Shown one piece after another: positions 25,700 to 33,845 of a stretch of 64,000 nucleotides of DNA. Within the stretch, counting starts at the first letter, position 1. Each line of letters starts with the position of its first letter. Source of the DNA: Pseudomonas denitrificans (nom. rej.) (GTDB lineage Bacteria; Pseudomonadota; Gammaproteobacteria; Pseudomonadales; Pseudomonadaceae). Below the pieces are notes generated by a model that did no database searches, had not been told where the DNA came from, and was given only the letters and a program-made list of their open reading frames with translations. A program made the translations under genes and the position numbers. The DNA lies in assembly GCF_008807415.1 (NCBI RefSeq), contig NZ_CP043626.1, positions 5,432,501 to 5,496,500 of the forward strand. The letters run 5' to 3'.

Positions 25700-25934
25700 C
25701 GAGCGATACCGGGACGCCTTTGTCTCCCAGTCGCGAGCGGGCAATTTCCGCCAGTTCCAGGTCTTCCAGACGCTCCAGGATCGACTCGAAAAGCTCCGCC
25801 GGCACCATGTAGCCCATCACCTTGTTGTGATTGAGCACCGCCACCGGCTCACCGCCGGATTCGGCCAGTACGGCAGAGGGATTCTTCTTGAGTTCCGACA
25901 CGCTGACGGCAGTATTGGCAAGCAGGTTCTGCAT
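25689..25934 (-). CDS. Phd/RelB-type antitoxin
   Basis: 81 residues. The N-terminal SVSELKKNPSAVLAESGGEPVAVLNHNKVMGYMVP is the Phd/YefM fold that binds DNA. The C-terminal half (FESILERLEDLELAEIARSRL) is a helix that would wrap the toxin. GGAG precedes the ATG at 25934, and a near-perfect palindrome lies 14 bases further upstream. The upstream in-frame extension to 26045 crosses that palindrome, so it is not coding. Overlaps the toxin start by 11 bases. Confidence 0.88.
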   Translation of the reverse strand: MQNLLANTAVSVSELKKNPSAVLAESGGEPVAVLNHNKVMGYMVPAELFESILERLEDLELAEIARSRLGDKGVPVSLDDL

Positions 25935-25947
25935 GAAATGGCTCCAA

Positions 25948-25973
25948 ATAATGACCGGAATTCTGGTCATTAT
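25948..25973 (-). promoter_or_regulatory. Autoregulatory operator of the RelBE-type module
   Basis: A 26-base palindrome with 9-base arms ATAATGACC / GGTCATTAT around GAATTC; only two symmetric positions mismatch. On the minus strand a perfect TATAAT (25974-25969) overlaps its upstream edge, so binding by the antitoxin or the toxin-antitoxin complex would block RNA polymerase. Confidence 0.75.
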
Positions 25974-26000
25974 AGATGCCGTCGGCAATAGCTCATGGGT

Positions 26001-26031
26001 GAAAAAGAAATGCCCCGGCAAGCCGGGGCAT
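26001..26031 (-). terminator. Terminator of the prlC operon
   Basis: A perfect stem ATGCCCCGGC / GCCGGGGCAT (26010-26031) with a two-base AA loop as drawn, so the innermost pairs probably open. On the minus strand it is followed by TTCTTTTTC. It ends the prlC-DUF2387 message. Confidence 0.85.
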
Positions 26032-26052
26032 TCGCTGAGCGTCACGCAGGCG

Positions 26053-26322
26053 CTATTCCTGCGGCTTCTTCAGTTTCGGATTGGGGAAGAACTGCACCCC
26101 CTGCACCTTCGGGTCCTTGGGCTTTTCCAGCGCGCTGGTGTTGACGCGGGTGGACAGCTCTTTAGGCACCGACTGGCCCTGGGCGTTGAGCGTGTCGGCA
26201 TAGCCGCAGGCCACGCATTCGCGATGCGGCACGCCGTCGACGTCCCACATGACGATCTTGTCCTGCTCGCTGCAGGCTGGGCAGACGGCCCCGGCGATGA
26301 AGCGCTTCTTCACCTCGCTCAT
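26053..26322 (-). CDS. YheV-like zinc-ribbon protein (DUF2387)
   Basis: 89 residues. Two CxxC pairs, CPACSEQD and CVACGYAD, about 20 residues apart form a zinc ribbon. A polar tail (ALEKPKDPKVQGVQFF, NPKLKKPQE) follows. The family, YheV or DUF2387, is small and of unknown function in gammaproteobacteria. The ATG shares its A with the prlC TGA stop (TGATG), so translation is coupled to prlC, as in P. aeruginosa. Confidence 0.87.
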   Translation of the reverse strand: MSEVKKRFIAGAVCPACSEQDKIVMWDVDGVPHRECVACGYADTLNAQGQSVPKELSTRVNTSALEKPKDPKVQGVQFFPNPKLKKPQE

Positions 26323-28367
26323 CACGCCGCCTCCTCGGACAGGCCCGAGTGGCGCAGCAGGGCGTCGATGGACGGCTCGCGGCCACGGAAGGCCACGAAC
26401 AGCGCCATCGGCTCCTGGGAGCCGCCCTTGGCCAGGATCGCCTCGCGGAAGGCTGCGCCGGTCGCCGGGTTGAGGACGCCTTCTTCCTCGAATCGGGAGA
26501 ACGCGTCGGCGGACAGCACTTCGGCCCACTTGTAGCTGTAGTAACCGGCTGCGTAACCGCCGGCAAAGATATGCGCGAAGCTGTTGGCGAAGCGGTTGTA
26601 CGCCGGCGGGCGCATCACCGCGACTTCAGCGCGGATCGCTTCGATCACGTCGAGCACGCTGCGCCCGTCGCCATGGGTGGCGTGCAGCTCGAAGTCGAAC
26701 AGGGAGAACTCCAGCTGGCGAACCATCATCAGGCCGGACTGGAAGTTCTTTGCGGCGAGCATCTTCTCCAGCAGGTCCTGGGGCAGCGGCGCGCCGGTTT
26801 CATAGTGACCGGAGATCAGCGCCAGGCCTTCGGGCTCCCAGCACCAGTTCTCCATGAACTGGCTCGGCAGCTCGACGGCGTCCCAGGCCACGCCGTTGAT
26901 GCCCGAGGCACCGGCGTGTTCGACGCGGGTCAGCAGGTGGTGCAGGCCGTGGCCGAACTCGTGGAACAGGGTGGTGACTTCATCGTGGGTCAGCAGCGCT
27001 GGCTTGCCGCCGACCGCGGGGGTGAAGTTGCAGACGAGATAAGCCACCGGCGATTGCAGCTCGCCACCGGCGGTGCGACGACGGTCGCGGGCGCCGTCCA
27101 TCCAGGCGCCGCCACGTTTGTTGGCGCGGGCGTAGAGGTCGAAGTAGAAGCGGCCGACGTGCTGGCCGTTTTCCTCGATCTCGAACAGGCGCACGTCCGG
27201 GTGCCAGCGCTCGAAGTCGTTCAGCTCGCGGATCTGGATGCCGTAGAGCTTCTGCACGATGGCGAACAGGCCGGAGAGCACCTTGTCCACCGGGAAGTAG
27301 GCGCGCAGGGCTTCCTGGGACACGCTGTAGCGCGCTTCGCGCAGCTTTTCGCCGAAGTAGCTGGCATCCCAGCTGGCGAGGTTCGGGCAGCCCTGCTCGG
27401 CGGCGTAGGCCTTGAGCTGCGTAAGGTCCTGGGCGGCGAAGGGCTTGCTGCGCACGGCCAGGTCACGGAGGAAGTGCAGGACATGCTCGGGGGTCTCGGC
27501 CATTTTCGTGGCCAGGGACAGCTCGGCGAAGTTCCTGAAGCCCAGCAGGCGCGACAGCTCCTGGCGCAGGTCGAGGATTTCCTGCATCACCGGGCCGTTG
27601 TCGTTCTGCCCGGCGTTCGGGCCCTGGTCGGAGGCGCGGGTGCAGTACGCGGCGTAGACCTCTTCGCGCAGGGCGCGGTCTTCGGCGTACGTCATCACCG
27701 CGTAGTAGCTGGGGAATTCCAGGCTGATCAGCCAGCCGTCCAGCTCCTTGGCCTGGGCGGCCTGCTGCATCTGCGCCTTGGCCGAGTCGGTCAGGCCGGC
27801 CAGCGCGGCTTCGTCGGTGATGTGCTTGGTCCAGGCCTGGGTGGCGTCCAGCAGCTGGTTGGAGAAGCGGCTGCCCAGCTCGGACAGGCGCGTCTGGATT
27901 TCGGCGTAACGCTGCTGCTGGTCGGCCGGCAGGTCGATACCCGACAGGCGGAAGTCGCGCAGGGCGTGTTCGAGGATGGTCTTCTGGGCGACGTCGAAGG
28001 TCTTCGACTCGGCGCCGGCGGCCAGTGACTCGTAGGCCTTGAACAGCTCGCGGTTCTGGCCCAGTTCGGTCCAGTAGGCGGACAGCAGCGGCAGGCAGCC
28101 TTCGTAGGCCTCGCGCAGTTCGGCGCTGTTGCATACCGCGTTGAGGTGGCTGACCGGGCTCCAGGCCTTGCCCAGGCGGTCATGCAGTTCGTCCATGCTC
28201 AGCACCAGGCCGGCCCAGGTCGGGGTGCCGTTCTGCTGGGCGAGGATGCGCGCGATGGCGGCGCGGTTGTCGGCGAGGATCTGCTCGATGGCCGGCTTCA
28301 CGTGCTCGGGGCGAATGGAGGAGAAGGGCGGCAGGTCGTAGCTCTGCAGAAGGGGATTCGCGCTCAC
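26322..28367 (-). CDS. prlC: Oligopeptidase A (M3 zinc metallopeptidase)
   Basis: 681 residues. The M3 zinc site HEFGH is at about residues 469-473, followed by LPSQFMENWCWEPE with the third zinc ligand (Glu). The N-terminus SANPLLQSYDLPPFSSI is the expected start and comes from a GTG at 28367. An in-frame ATG at 28400 adds 11 residues unlike the family. The enzyme degrades cytoplasmic peptides, including cleaved signal peptides. It is first in a two-gene operon with the DUF2387 gene. The divergent gene at 28444 leaves a 76-base promoter gap. Confidence 0.95.
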   Translation of the reverse strand: MSANPLLQSYDLPPFSSIRPEHVKPAIEQILADNRAAIARILAQQNGTPTWAGLVLSMDELHDRLGKAWSPVSHLNAVCNSAELREAYEGCLPLLSAYWTELGQNRELFKAYESLAAGAESKTFDVAQKTILEHALRDFRLSGIDLPADQQQRYAEIQTRLSELGSRFSNQLLDATQAWTKHITDEAALAGLTDSAKAQMQQAAQAKELDGWLISLEFPSYYAVMTYAEDRALREEVYAAYCTRASDQGPNAGQNDNGPVMQEILDLRQELSRLLGFRNFAELSLATKMAETPEHVLHFLRDLAVRSKPFAAQDLTQLKAYAAEQGCPNLASWDASYFGEKLREARYSVSQEALRAYFPVDKVLSGLFAIVQKLYGIQIRELNDFERWHPDVRLFEIEENGQHVGRFYFDLYARANKRGGAWMDGARDRRRTAGGELQSPVAYLVCNFTPAVGGKPALLTHDEVTTLFHEFGHGLHHLLTRVEHAGASGINGVAWDAVELPSQFMENWCWEPEGLALISGHYETGAPLPQDLLEKMLAAKNFQSGLMMVRQLEFSLFDFELHATHGDGRSVLDVIEAIRAEVAVMRPPAYNRFANSFAHIFAGGYAAGYYSYKWAEVLSADAFSRFEEEGVLNPATGAAFREAILAKGGSQEPMALFVAFRGREPSIDALLRHSGLSEEAA

Positions 28368-28443
28368 GGTGGCACCTTGGCTGAAGAAACACCTGGCCAT
28401 CTTAAATACAATCGACCGTAACCGCAGCCACAGGAAAGCTATC

Positions 28444-28986
28444 GTGACGATTCGAACCTATCAGGGCAAAACGCCATCCCTCGGCGAGCGCGTCTTCGTC
28501 GATGCCAGCGCCGTGGTCATCGGCGACGTGGAGATCGGCGCGGACAGCTCGGTCTGGCCGCTGGTCACCATTCGCGGCGACATGCACCGCATCCGCATCG
28601 GCGCGCGCACCAGCGTGCAGGACGGCAGCGTGCTGCATATCACCCACGCCGGCCCCTTCAACCCGGACGGCTTCCCGCTGACCATCGGCGACGAAGTGAC
28701 CATCGGCCACAAGGTGCTGCTGCATGGCTGCACCATCGGCAGCCGCATCCTGGTGGGCATGGGCTCCATCGTCATGGACGGCGCGGTGATCGAGGACGAG
28801 GTGATCCTCGGCGCCGGCAGCCTGGTGCCGCCGGGCAAGACACTGGAGAGCGGCTTCCTCTATGTCGGCAGCCCGGTGAAGAAGGCCCGGCCGCTGACGG
28901 ACAAGGAGCGGGCGTTCTTCAGCTATACGGCCGGGAACTATGTGAAATTGAAGGATCAGCATATTGCCGAGGGTTACGCGGGCTGA
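28444..28986 (+). CDS. Gamma carbonic anhydrase-like hexapeptide protein
   Basis: 180 residues starting at GTG (TIRTYQGKTPSLG), with AGGA 8 bases before it. Left-handed beta-helix hexapeptide repeats run through the protein (VVIGDVEIGADSSVW, TIGDEVTIGHKVLL, VILGAGSLVPPGK). The three histidines that would bind metal in gamma-class anhydrases are visible in SVLHITHAG and TIGHKVLLHGC. The family includes YrdA and PaaY; real anhydrase activity is often weak or untested. A predicted C-terminal helix (DKERAFFSYTAGNYVKLKDQHI) follows. Divergent from prlC. Confidence 0.9.
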   Translation: MTIRTYQGKTPSLGERVFVDASAVVIGDVEIGADSSVWPLVTIRGDMHRIRIGARTSVQDGSVLHITHAGPFNPDGFPLTIGDEVTIGHKVLLHGCTIGSRILVGMGSIVMDGAVIEDEVILGAGSLVPPGKTLESGFLYVGSPVKKARPLTDKERAFFSYTAGNYVKLKDQHIAEGYAG

Positions 28987-28999
28987 CGGCGGAGTCTCC

Positions 29000-29076
29000 G
29001 TAGGGCGAATAAAGCGGAACGCTTTATCCGCCGATCCCCCGATGGCGGATAACGCCCGAGGCGTTATGCGCCCTAC
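29000..29076. repeat. Type A intergenic palindrome, copy 2
   Basis: GTAGGGCGAATAAAGC at the left and GCGTTATGCGCCCTAC at the right are near mirror images. Each half also contains its own short inverted repeat (AAAGCG/CGCTTT; AACGCC/GGCGTT). Lies between the gamma-CA gene and the lipoprotein gene. Same family as 23518-23593 and 31681-31756. Confidence 0.8.
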
Positions 29077-29219
29077 AACCAGGCCGTCCCGCCAGACGGC
29101 CGGCCATGCAGGGTCTGGCGCCCTATACTGACCCGAGGTGACCGGACGCCAGCGCGTGCCCGGCCGGGTTCAGCAGCGGGCGGCCAGCCATCACGGCGCC
29201 GCCGAGCCGGCGAGCGGCC

Positions 29220-30379
29220 ATGAACAGTCTGTGCTCCCCCAGCGCTACCGTTTCGCCCTGGCGGCGCGGCGGTGTCATCGTCCTGCTCTTGTTGGCGCTG
29301 AGTGGTTGCGCCCATCACCCAGCCCAACCCGCCGCCCCGATCAGCGAAGCCACCTGGCACCAGGTGGACGCCGACATTGGCGCCGCTTCCCTGGCCGCCA
29401 CCTCCCAGGCCCGCGCCTACGCCGAAGAGGCCATGCAGCAGTGGATGGACCTGGTCTACCAGCGCACCGACGAGAAATTCATCCCCTGGTTCTCCAGCTA
29501 CTGGACCCAGGAATGGCTGAGCATGAAGGTCGCCTGGTACAAGATGGGCTCCCACGGCGACCTCGATCCCACCGTCGACAAACTGGCCGTCTATCTGCAG
29601 GAGCAGTACCGCAAGCAGGTACTGATACCCGCCGCGAAGCAGGTTGACCCCGACGCGGTGATGGAGAAGGCCACCCGGCATTACATCAAGCTGCTGACCG
29701 TGGCGGTGAAGGACATTCCCCAGCGCCGCGGCATCCCGCAGAAGGCCTTCGACGAGCACCTGATGGGCATCCCGGCGATCTCCCTCGGCCCGCCCTCCAG
29801 CCGCGATGCTTCGCTGTACGACGTGGTGTACGCCAAGGACATCGGCAAGCTGCCGGCCTTCGCCGCGCTGATGCAGGACATCCGCACGGCGGCGGGCAAG
29901 GCCGGGGCCGGCACCAAGGTCAGTGGCGTCTCACCGGTGGCCCAGCGCACCAGCGCCAAGCTGGTGCACGAGTTGCGCAACCGCAGCATCGCCGGGGTGG
30001 TGGCGAGCGCGGCGGGCAAGGTCGCCGGCTCGGTCATCTCGGTGGCCTTCACCCTGTTCAGCATGGCCGGCAACGACCACGACCGACCGGAGGTGGAGAC
30101 CCAGTTGCGCAAGGAGATCAACGCCGCCTTCGACGAACAGTGGCTGGCGCTGATGCGCGACCCGGACGGCGGAGTGATGTCCGGCGTCGATCACCTCGGC
30201 GCCCGTGTGCAGCAGAGCCTGACTGGGCGGCTGGCGCAACCGGAGGAAGAGCCGGACGAACAGTCCACAGCCCAGACCTACGGCGCCGGCGAGGCCGAGC
30301 CGGTGAGCGTCAGCGGTGGCTTCCGCGTGCTCAAGCAGGGGCAGGGCTCGGCGCCCCCGCCGACAATGGCGCCGAATGA
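29220..30379 (+). CDS. Lipoprotein of unknown function (frame continues into the next gene)
   Basis: The first 29 residues form a lipoprotein signal ending in LLALSGCAHHP. The lipobox L-S-G-C predicts a lipidated cysteine. The mature part is long, polar and alpha-helical (EEAMQQWMDLVYQRTDEKF, SAKLVHELRNRSIAG), with one hydrophobic stretch near GSVISVAFTLFSMAG. The open frame does not stop but runs on into a different protein at 30450. One extra C in the C5 run at 30354-30358 would end it as SAPPADNGAE at 30379. Hence either a missing base or an unusual gene fusion of 567 residues. Function unknown. The orthologue lies next to prlC and the gamma-CA gene in P. aeruginosa. Confidence 0.7.
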
Positions 30380-30449
30380 TGGAAATGTCGCTGGCCCGCC
30401 TTGCATACTGAAGCGCCTTCAAAGGCCCCTGGATGACCGAGGCAATCGA

Positions 30450-30923
30450 ATGACACCACCCTACTGCGCGGTTTGTGGCAAGGATTTCCGTGGTGAGTAC
30501 TTTCATACAGGGAACGGTGGTGAGTTGATTCGATTTGCCGACTATCTGCCCTTGCTTGAAGGCTCTGTGGGAATGCCGGCTGGAGCTGCCTGGTTCTGTC
30601 GCTCACATGTCGACGCTGCACGGAGCCACTGCGCCCTGATCCAGAAGGACGCGCTCGACTCGCTGCGCCAGCTCTTCGGCCAATTTTCCCCGCCGATTCC
30701 TGGCCCCATGCGCGACCCTGAACTGTGGGTCATCGTTGCTGGCGCCAATTTGGGGGCAGTTGCAAGATTGGTGCGCTCGGCTTCTGGCTGGACACCGGCC
30801 CAGGCGCACGAGCGGATCAAGGCTGGGCCCTTTCTGCTGATCTCGGGCTGGCCATCCGAGCTTGCTCGCTGGGAGGCTCTACTCCGAGAGGCGGGGGCAA
30901 CTACCGAGATTCGCTATCCCTGA
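30450..30923 (+). CDS. Zinc-knuckle protein with ribosomal L7/L12 C-terminal-like domain
   Basis: 157 residues from an internal ATG in frame with the upstream lipoprotein. The N-terminus has CAVCGKDFRGEYFH (CxxC), with a further Cys and His in AAWFCRSHVD, likely one zinc site. The last 65 residues (from VIVAGANLGAVARLVRS through AQAHERIKAGPFLLISG to WEALLREAGATTEI) follow the pattern of the L7/L12 C-terminal fold: I/V-x-VR helix, then a glycine/proline loop, then a LxxAGA beta-strand. The ORF is visibly less GC-rich than its neighbours, suggesting acquisition. Function unknown. I see only weak ribosome-site sequence, so it may be coupled to the gene before it. Confidence 0.6.
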   Translation: MTPPYCAVCGKDFRGEYFHTGNGGELIRFADYLPLLEGSVGMPAGAAWFCRSHVDAARSHCALIQKDALDSLRQLFGQFSPPIPGPMRDPELWVIVAGANLGAVARLVRSASGWTPAQAHERIKAGPFLLISGWPSELARWEALLREAGATTEIRYP

Positions 30924-30979
30924 AAGTCACGATGCAAGTTATCCTTCCCGCCCGACTTTCGCGGCCGGACGCTGATCCC

Positions 30980-31624
30980 ATGCATTACCAGAACATTCTT
31001 TTCGACCTCGACGGCACCCTCACCGACCCGCGCGAGGGCATCACCCGTTCGATCCAGTACGCCCTCGCCCAGCTGGGCATCGACGAGCCCGACCTGCGTC
31101 AGCTCGAACACTTCATCGGCCCGCCGCTGCTGCAGTGCTTCATGAGCACCTACGACTTCGACGAGGCGCGCGCCTGGGAAGCGGTGAACCACTACCGCGT
31201 GCGCTTCAAGGACACCGGGCTGTACGAGAACAAGGTGTTCGACGGCGTTGCCGAGCTGCTGCAACTGCTCGGTGGCCAGGGCCGTACGCTGTACATCTGC
31301 ACCAGCAAGCCGACGGTGTTCGCCGCCGAAATCGCCCGCCACTTCGACTTCGCCCGGCACTTCAAGGTGATCTACGGCAGCGAGCTGGACGGCACGCGCA
31401 CCAACAAGGTCGAGCTGATCGAGCACCTGCTGGGCATCGAGCAACTGGACCTGAAGCAGACGCTGATGATCGGCGACCGCAAGCACGACCTGATCGGCGC
31501 GCACCGCAACGGCCTGTCCGCCGCGGGTGTCGGCTATGGCTTCGGCAGCCGCGAAGAGCTGATGGCGGAGAGCCCGGCGCATTACTTCGCGAACATGGAC
31601 GAGCTGCGCGCGGCGTTTGCCTGA
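30980..31624 (+). CDS. HAD-superfamily hydrolase (phosphoglycolate phosphatase/5'-nucleotidase-like)
   Basis: 214 residues. HAD motif I is FDLDGTLTDP, motif II is ICTSKP, and motif IV is IGDRKHDLIGAHRNG. The cap domain lies between motifs I and II (EHFIGPPLLQCFMSTYDFD). The arrangement is that of Gph/YjjG-type cytoplasmic phosphatases that act on small phosphorylated metabolites. The substrate is not predictable. The ATG at 30980 is chosen because upstream in-frame sequence is part of the previous gene's tail. Orthologue adjacent to the same lipoprotein in P. aeruginosa. Confidence 0.88.
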   Translation: MHYQNILFDLDGTLTDPREGITRSIQYALAQLGIDEPDLRQLEHFIGPPLLQCFMSTYDFDEARAWEAVNHYRVRFKDTGLYENKVFDGVAELLQLLGGQGRTLYICTSKPTVFAAEIARHFDFARHFKVIYGSELDGTRTNKVELIEHLLGIEQLDLKQTLMIGDRKHDLIGAHRNGLSAAGVGYGFGSREELMAESPAHYFANMDELRAAFA

Positions 31625-31680
31625 CCGCGCAGCGCTGAACCTGCAGGAGCGGGCCATGCCCGCGACCGGCTGACTGGATC

Positions 31681-31756
31681 GTAGGGCGGATAACGCGCCA
31701 GCGTTATCCGCCGCGAGGGATTCGGCGGATAACCCGTTCCGGGTTATGCGCCCTAC
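31681..31756. repeat. Type A intergenic palindrome, copy 3
   Basis: GTAGGGCGGATAACGC with inner CGCCAGCGTTATCCGCC at the left, and GGCGGATAACCCG to GCGCCCTAC at the right. Both halves are themselves inverted repeats, so the transcript could fold into two adjacent hairpins or one long one. The gap to the next gene also holds REP-like words (GCAGGAGCGGGCC, CGGACGGAGTCC). Confidence 0.8.
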
Positions 31757-31857
31757 AGCCGATTCTTTCGCGATCGATTTCCGGCCGCTCAGGGCAAGCC
31801 GGATGCCCATCGCGGACGGAGTCCACTCCTACGAAGCCGGGTAAACCGCGCGGCGAA

Positions 31858-33009
31858 TCAACCGCGCAACCACTCCGCCAGTCGCCCCATCATTTCATCG
31901 CACTTCGCCAACTGCTCCAGGCTGACGAACTCGTCCGGCTTGTGGCCCTGGTCCATGCTGCCCGGGCCGCAGACCACGGTGGGGATGCCGGCCTGGTGGA
32001 ACAGCCCGCCTTCGGTGCCATAAGCAACGGTGGTGAAGTCGCGCGAGCCGCTGAGCAGCGCTATCAGCTCGGCAGCCTGGGCCTGCTGGTCGGTGACCAG
32101 CGCCGGGTAGGCGGAAATTTCGCTGAAGCGGATGTTCGTCTCGGCCTTCACCGCACGCATCTTCGGCAGCAGCTCGGCTTCGGCAAAGGCGCGCAGGTCA
32201 TCGGCGACCTGTTGCGGATCGTCGCTGGGCAGCGCGCGTACTTCGAAATCGAACTGGCATTCGGCGGGCACGATGTTCAGCGCGCGGCCGCCGCTGATCA
32301 CGCCGGTCTGCACGGTGGAGTAGGGTGGATCGAAGCGCGGGTCATGGCGCTCGGGTGCGGCCAGGCGGGTGCCGATCTCGCCGAGGCGGCCGATCAGTTT
32401 CGCCGCGTACTCGATGGCGTTCACGCCCTGCGGCGCGTAGGCCGAGTGGCACGGTGCACCGTGTACCTGGCAGCGCATGGCGAGCTTGCCCTTGTGGCCG
32501 AGCACCGGCTTGAGTTCGGTGGGTTCGCCGATGATGCACAGCATTGGCTTGTGTTCGCGATGCTCCAGCGCGGCGAGCAGCGAGCGCACGCCGAGGCAGC
32601 CGACTTCCTCGTCGTAGGAGAAGGCCAGGTGCACCGGCAGGCGCAGCGGCTGGGCGAGGAACGCCGGTACCGCCGCCAGCACACAGGCGATGTAGCCCTT
32701 CATGTCCGCGGTACCGCGCCCGTAGAGGCGGCCATCGCGTTCGGTGAGCTCGAACGGCGGGACCGTCCACGGCTGGCCATCGGTGGGCACCACGTCGGTG
32801 TGGCCCGACAGGCACACGCCGCCGCGGTCCTGCGGACCCAGCGTGGCGTAGAGATTGGCCTTGCCGCCTTCGGCATCGTGGAACAGCTCGCAGGCGATGC
32901 CAAAGCCCGCGAGGTAGTCGCGGATGTAGTGGATCAGCGTCAGGTTGGAATTGCGGCTGACGGTATCGAAGGCGATCAGGTCGGCGAGGATTTCGCGGCT
33001 GGAAGGCAT
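31858..33009 (-). CDS. M20 family deacylase, acetylornithine deacetylase (ArgE)-like
   Basis: 383 residues. M20 metallopeptidase motifs: SGHTDVVPTDGQPW (first zinc His), GRGTADMKG (bridging Asp), YDEEVGCLG (catalytic Glu pair), and HKPDEFVS (last His). The family deacylates N-acetyl-ornithine or related N-acyl amino acids. Pseudomonads normally make ornithine by the recycling ArgJ route, so this copy is probably catabolic. ATG at 33009 follows AGGA; an earlier in-frame ATG at 33048 adds 13 residues unlike the family. It is last in a five-gene cluster with a LysR regulator, monooxygenase, RidA and DUF1028 proteins, which points to the breakdown of an N-acylated amine or amino acid. That substrate idea is inference. 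Confidence 0.85.
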   Translation of the reverse strand: MPSSREILADLIAFDTVSRNSNLTLIHYIRDYLAGFGIACELFHDAEGGKANLYATLGPQDRGGVCLSGHTDVVPTDGQPWTVPPFELTERDGRLYGRGTADMKGYIACVLAAVPAFLAQPLRLPVHLAFSYDEEVGCLGVRSLLAALEHREHKPMLCIIGEPTELKPVLGHKGKLAMRCQVHGAPCHSAYAPQGVNAIEYAAKLIGRLGEIGTRLAAPERHDPRFDPPYSTVQTGVISGGRALNIVPAECQFDFEVRALPSDDPQQVADDLRAFAEAELLPKMRAVKAETNIRFSEISAYPALVTDQQAQAAELIALLSGSRDFTTVAYGTEGGLFHQAGIPTVVCGPGSMDQGHKPDEFVSLEQLAKCDEMMGRLAEWLRG

Positions 33010-33071
33010 GGTCGGGTCCTGCTTCAAAACTTTTGCAGGAGCGGGCATGGCCGCCCCTGCGGGAGGGTCGC

Positions 33072-33746
33072 TTATTCGTCGCCCGGCACGCCGTAGCTCG
33101 GCGCCTTGGTCGGGTCGAGGGCGCGCACCAGGTAGTCCTCCAGCTGCGGCTTGTAGGCCACCCAGAGTTTTTCCAGCTCATCGATGGGCGCTTCGTCCGC
33201 CCAGTCTACGCGCAGGTCAACGATCGGCCAGACCAGGTCGCCGACGACTTTCAGGGCGGCCGAATGCACCGGGCCGGCCTCGCCACCGGCGGCCATCGCC
33301 GCCTGCATCGCGGCCAGCAGGCGCTCGGCCAGGCAGCCGTTGGCGCTTTCGAAGGCCTGGGTCATGGCTTGGATCACTGCGGGGGACGACAGCAGGTTGC
33401 CCGCCGCCACGCAGTTTTCACCGGCCACGGCGTTGTACACGCCCAGCGCTTCGCTGCCGGTGAACAGCGCGACCTTGCCGTGCTGGTCGATCACCGTCAC
33501 CTGGCGGTACTGGCTGTAGCCGTTGCTGGAGAGCGCCTTGTCCAGCGCCGCACCCGGCTCCAGGCCGGCTTCGAGCTGGTCGAGGATCTGCGGGCCGAGG
33601 GCCGGCAGGGTGATGTTCTGCGTGGCCACCGCACCGACGCCGGCGCGCACCCAGGGGCAGCGGGCGCCCACGGCGATGCTCGAGGAGCTGATGGCGATAC
33701 CCAGTTGTCCGGTTTCGGCGCAGCGGCCGACGATGGAGAAGGTCAT
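33072..33746 (-). CDS. DUF1028 family protein (Ntn-hydrolase-like)
   Basis: 224 residues. It opens MTFSIVGRC, where Thr2 would be the N-terminal nucleophile of an Ntn-hydrolase after Met removal. GQLGIAISSSSIAVGARCPWV and VATQNITLPALGPQILDQL are the conserved DUF1028 blocks. A later acidic tail (DEAPIDELEKLWVAYKPQLEDYLVRALDP) follows. The family often lies beside RidA genes. Its reaction has not been shown to my knowledge. AGGAG upstream supports the ATG at 33746; the longer frame to 33827 lacks support. Between ridA and the M20 gene. Confidence 0.87.
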   Translation of the reverse strand: MTFSIVGRCAETGQLGIAISSSSIAVGARCPWVRAGVGAVATQNITLPALGPQILDQLEAGLEPGAALDKALSSNGYSQYRQVTVIDQHGKVALFTGSEALGVYNAVAGENCVAAGNLLSSPAVIQAMTQAFESANGCLAERLLAAMQAAMAAGGEAGPVHSAALKVVGDLVWPIVDLRVDWADEAPIDELEKLWVAYKPQLEDYLVRALDPTKAPSYGVPGDE

Positions 33747-33845
33747 GGTGGCTCCTTTGCTTGTTCTATCAGCGCAAACCTGCACAAACGACGAAGCGGC
33801 GAGGCAGGAAATCCCGCGTCGCCGCATCGCATTTCAGATCATCAA

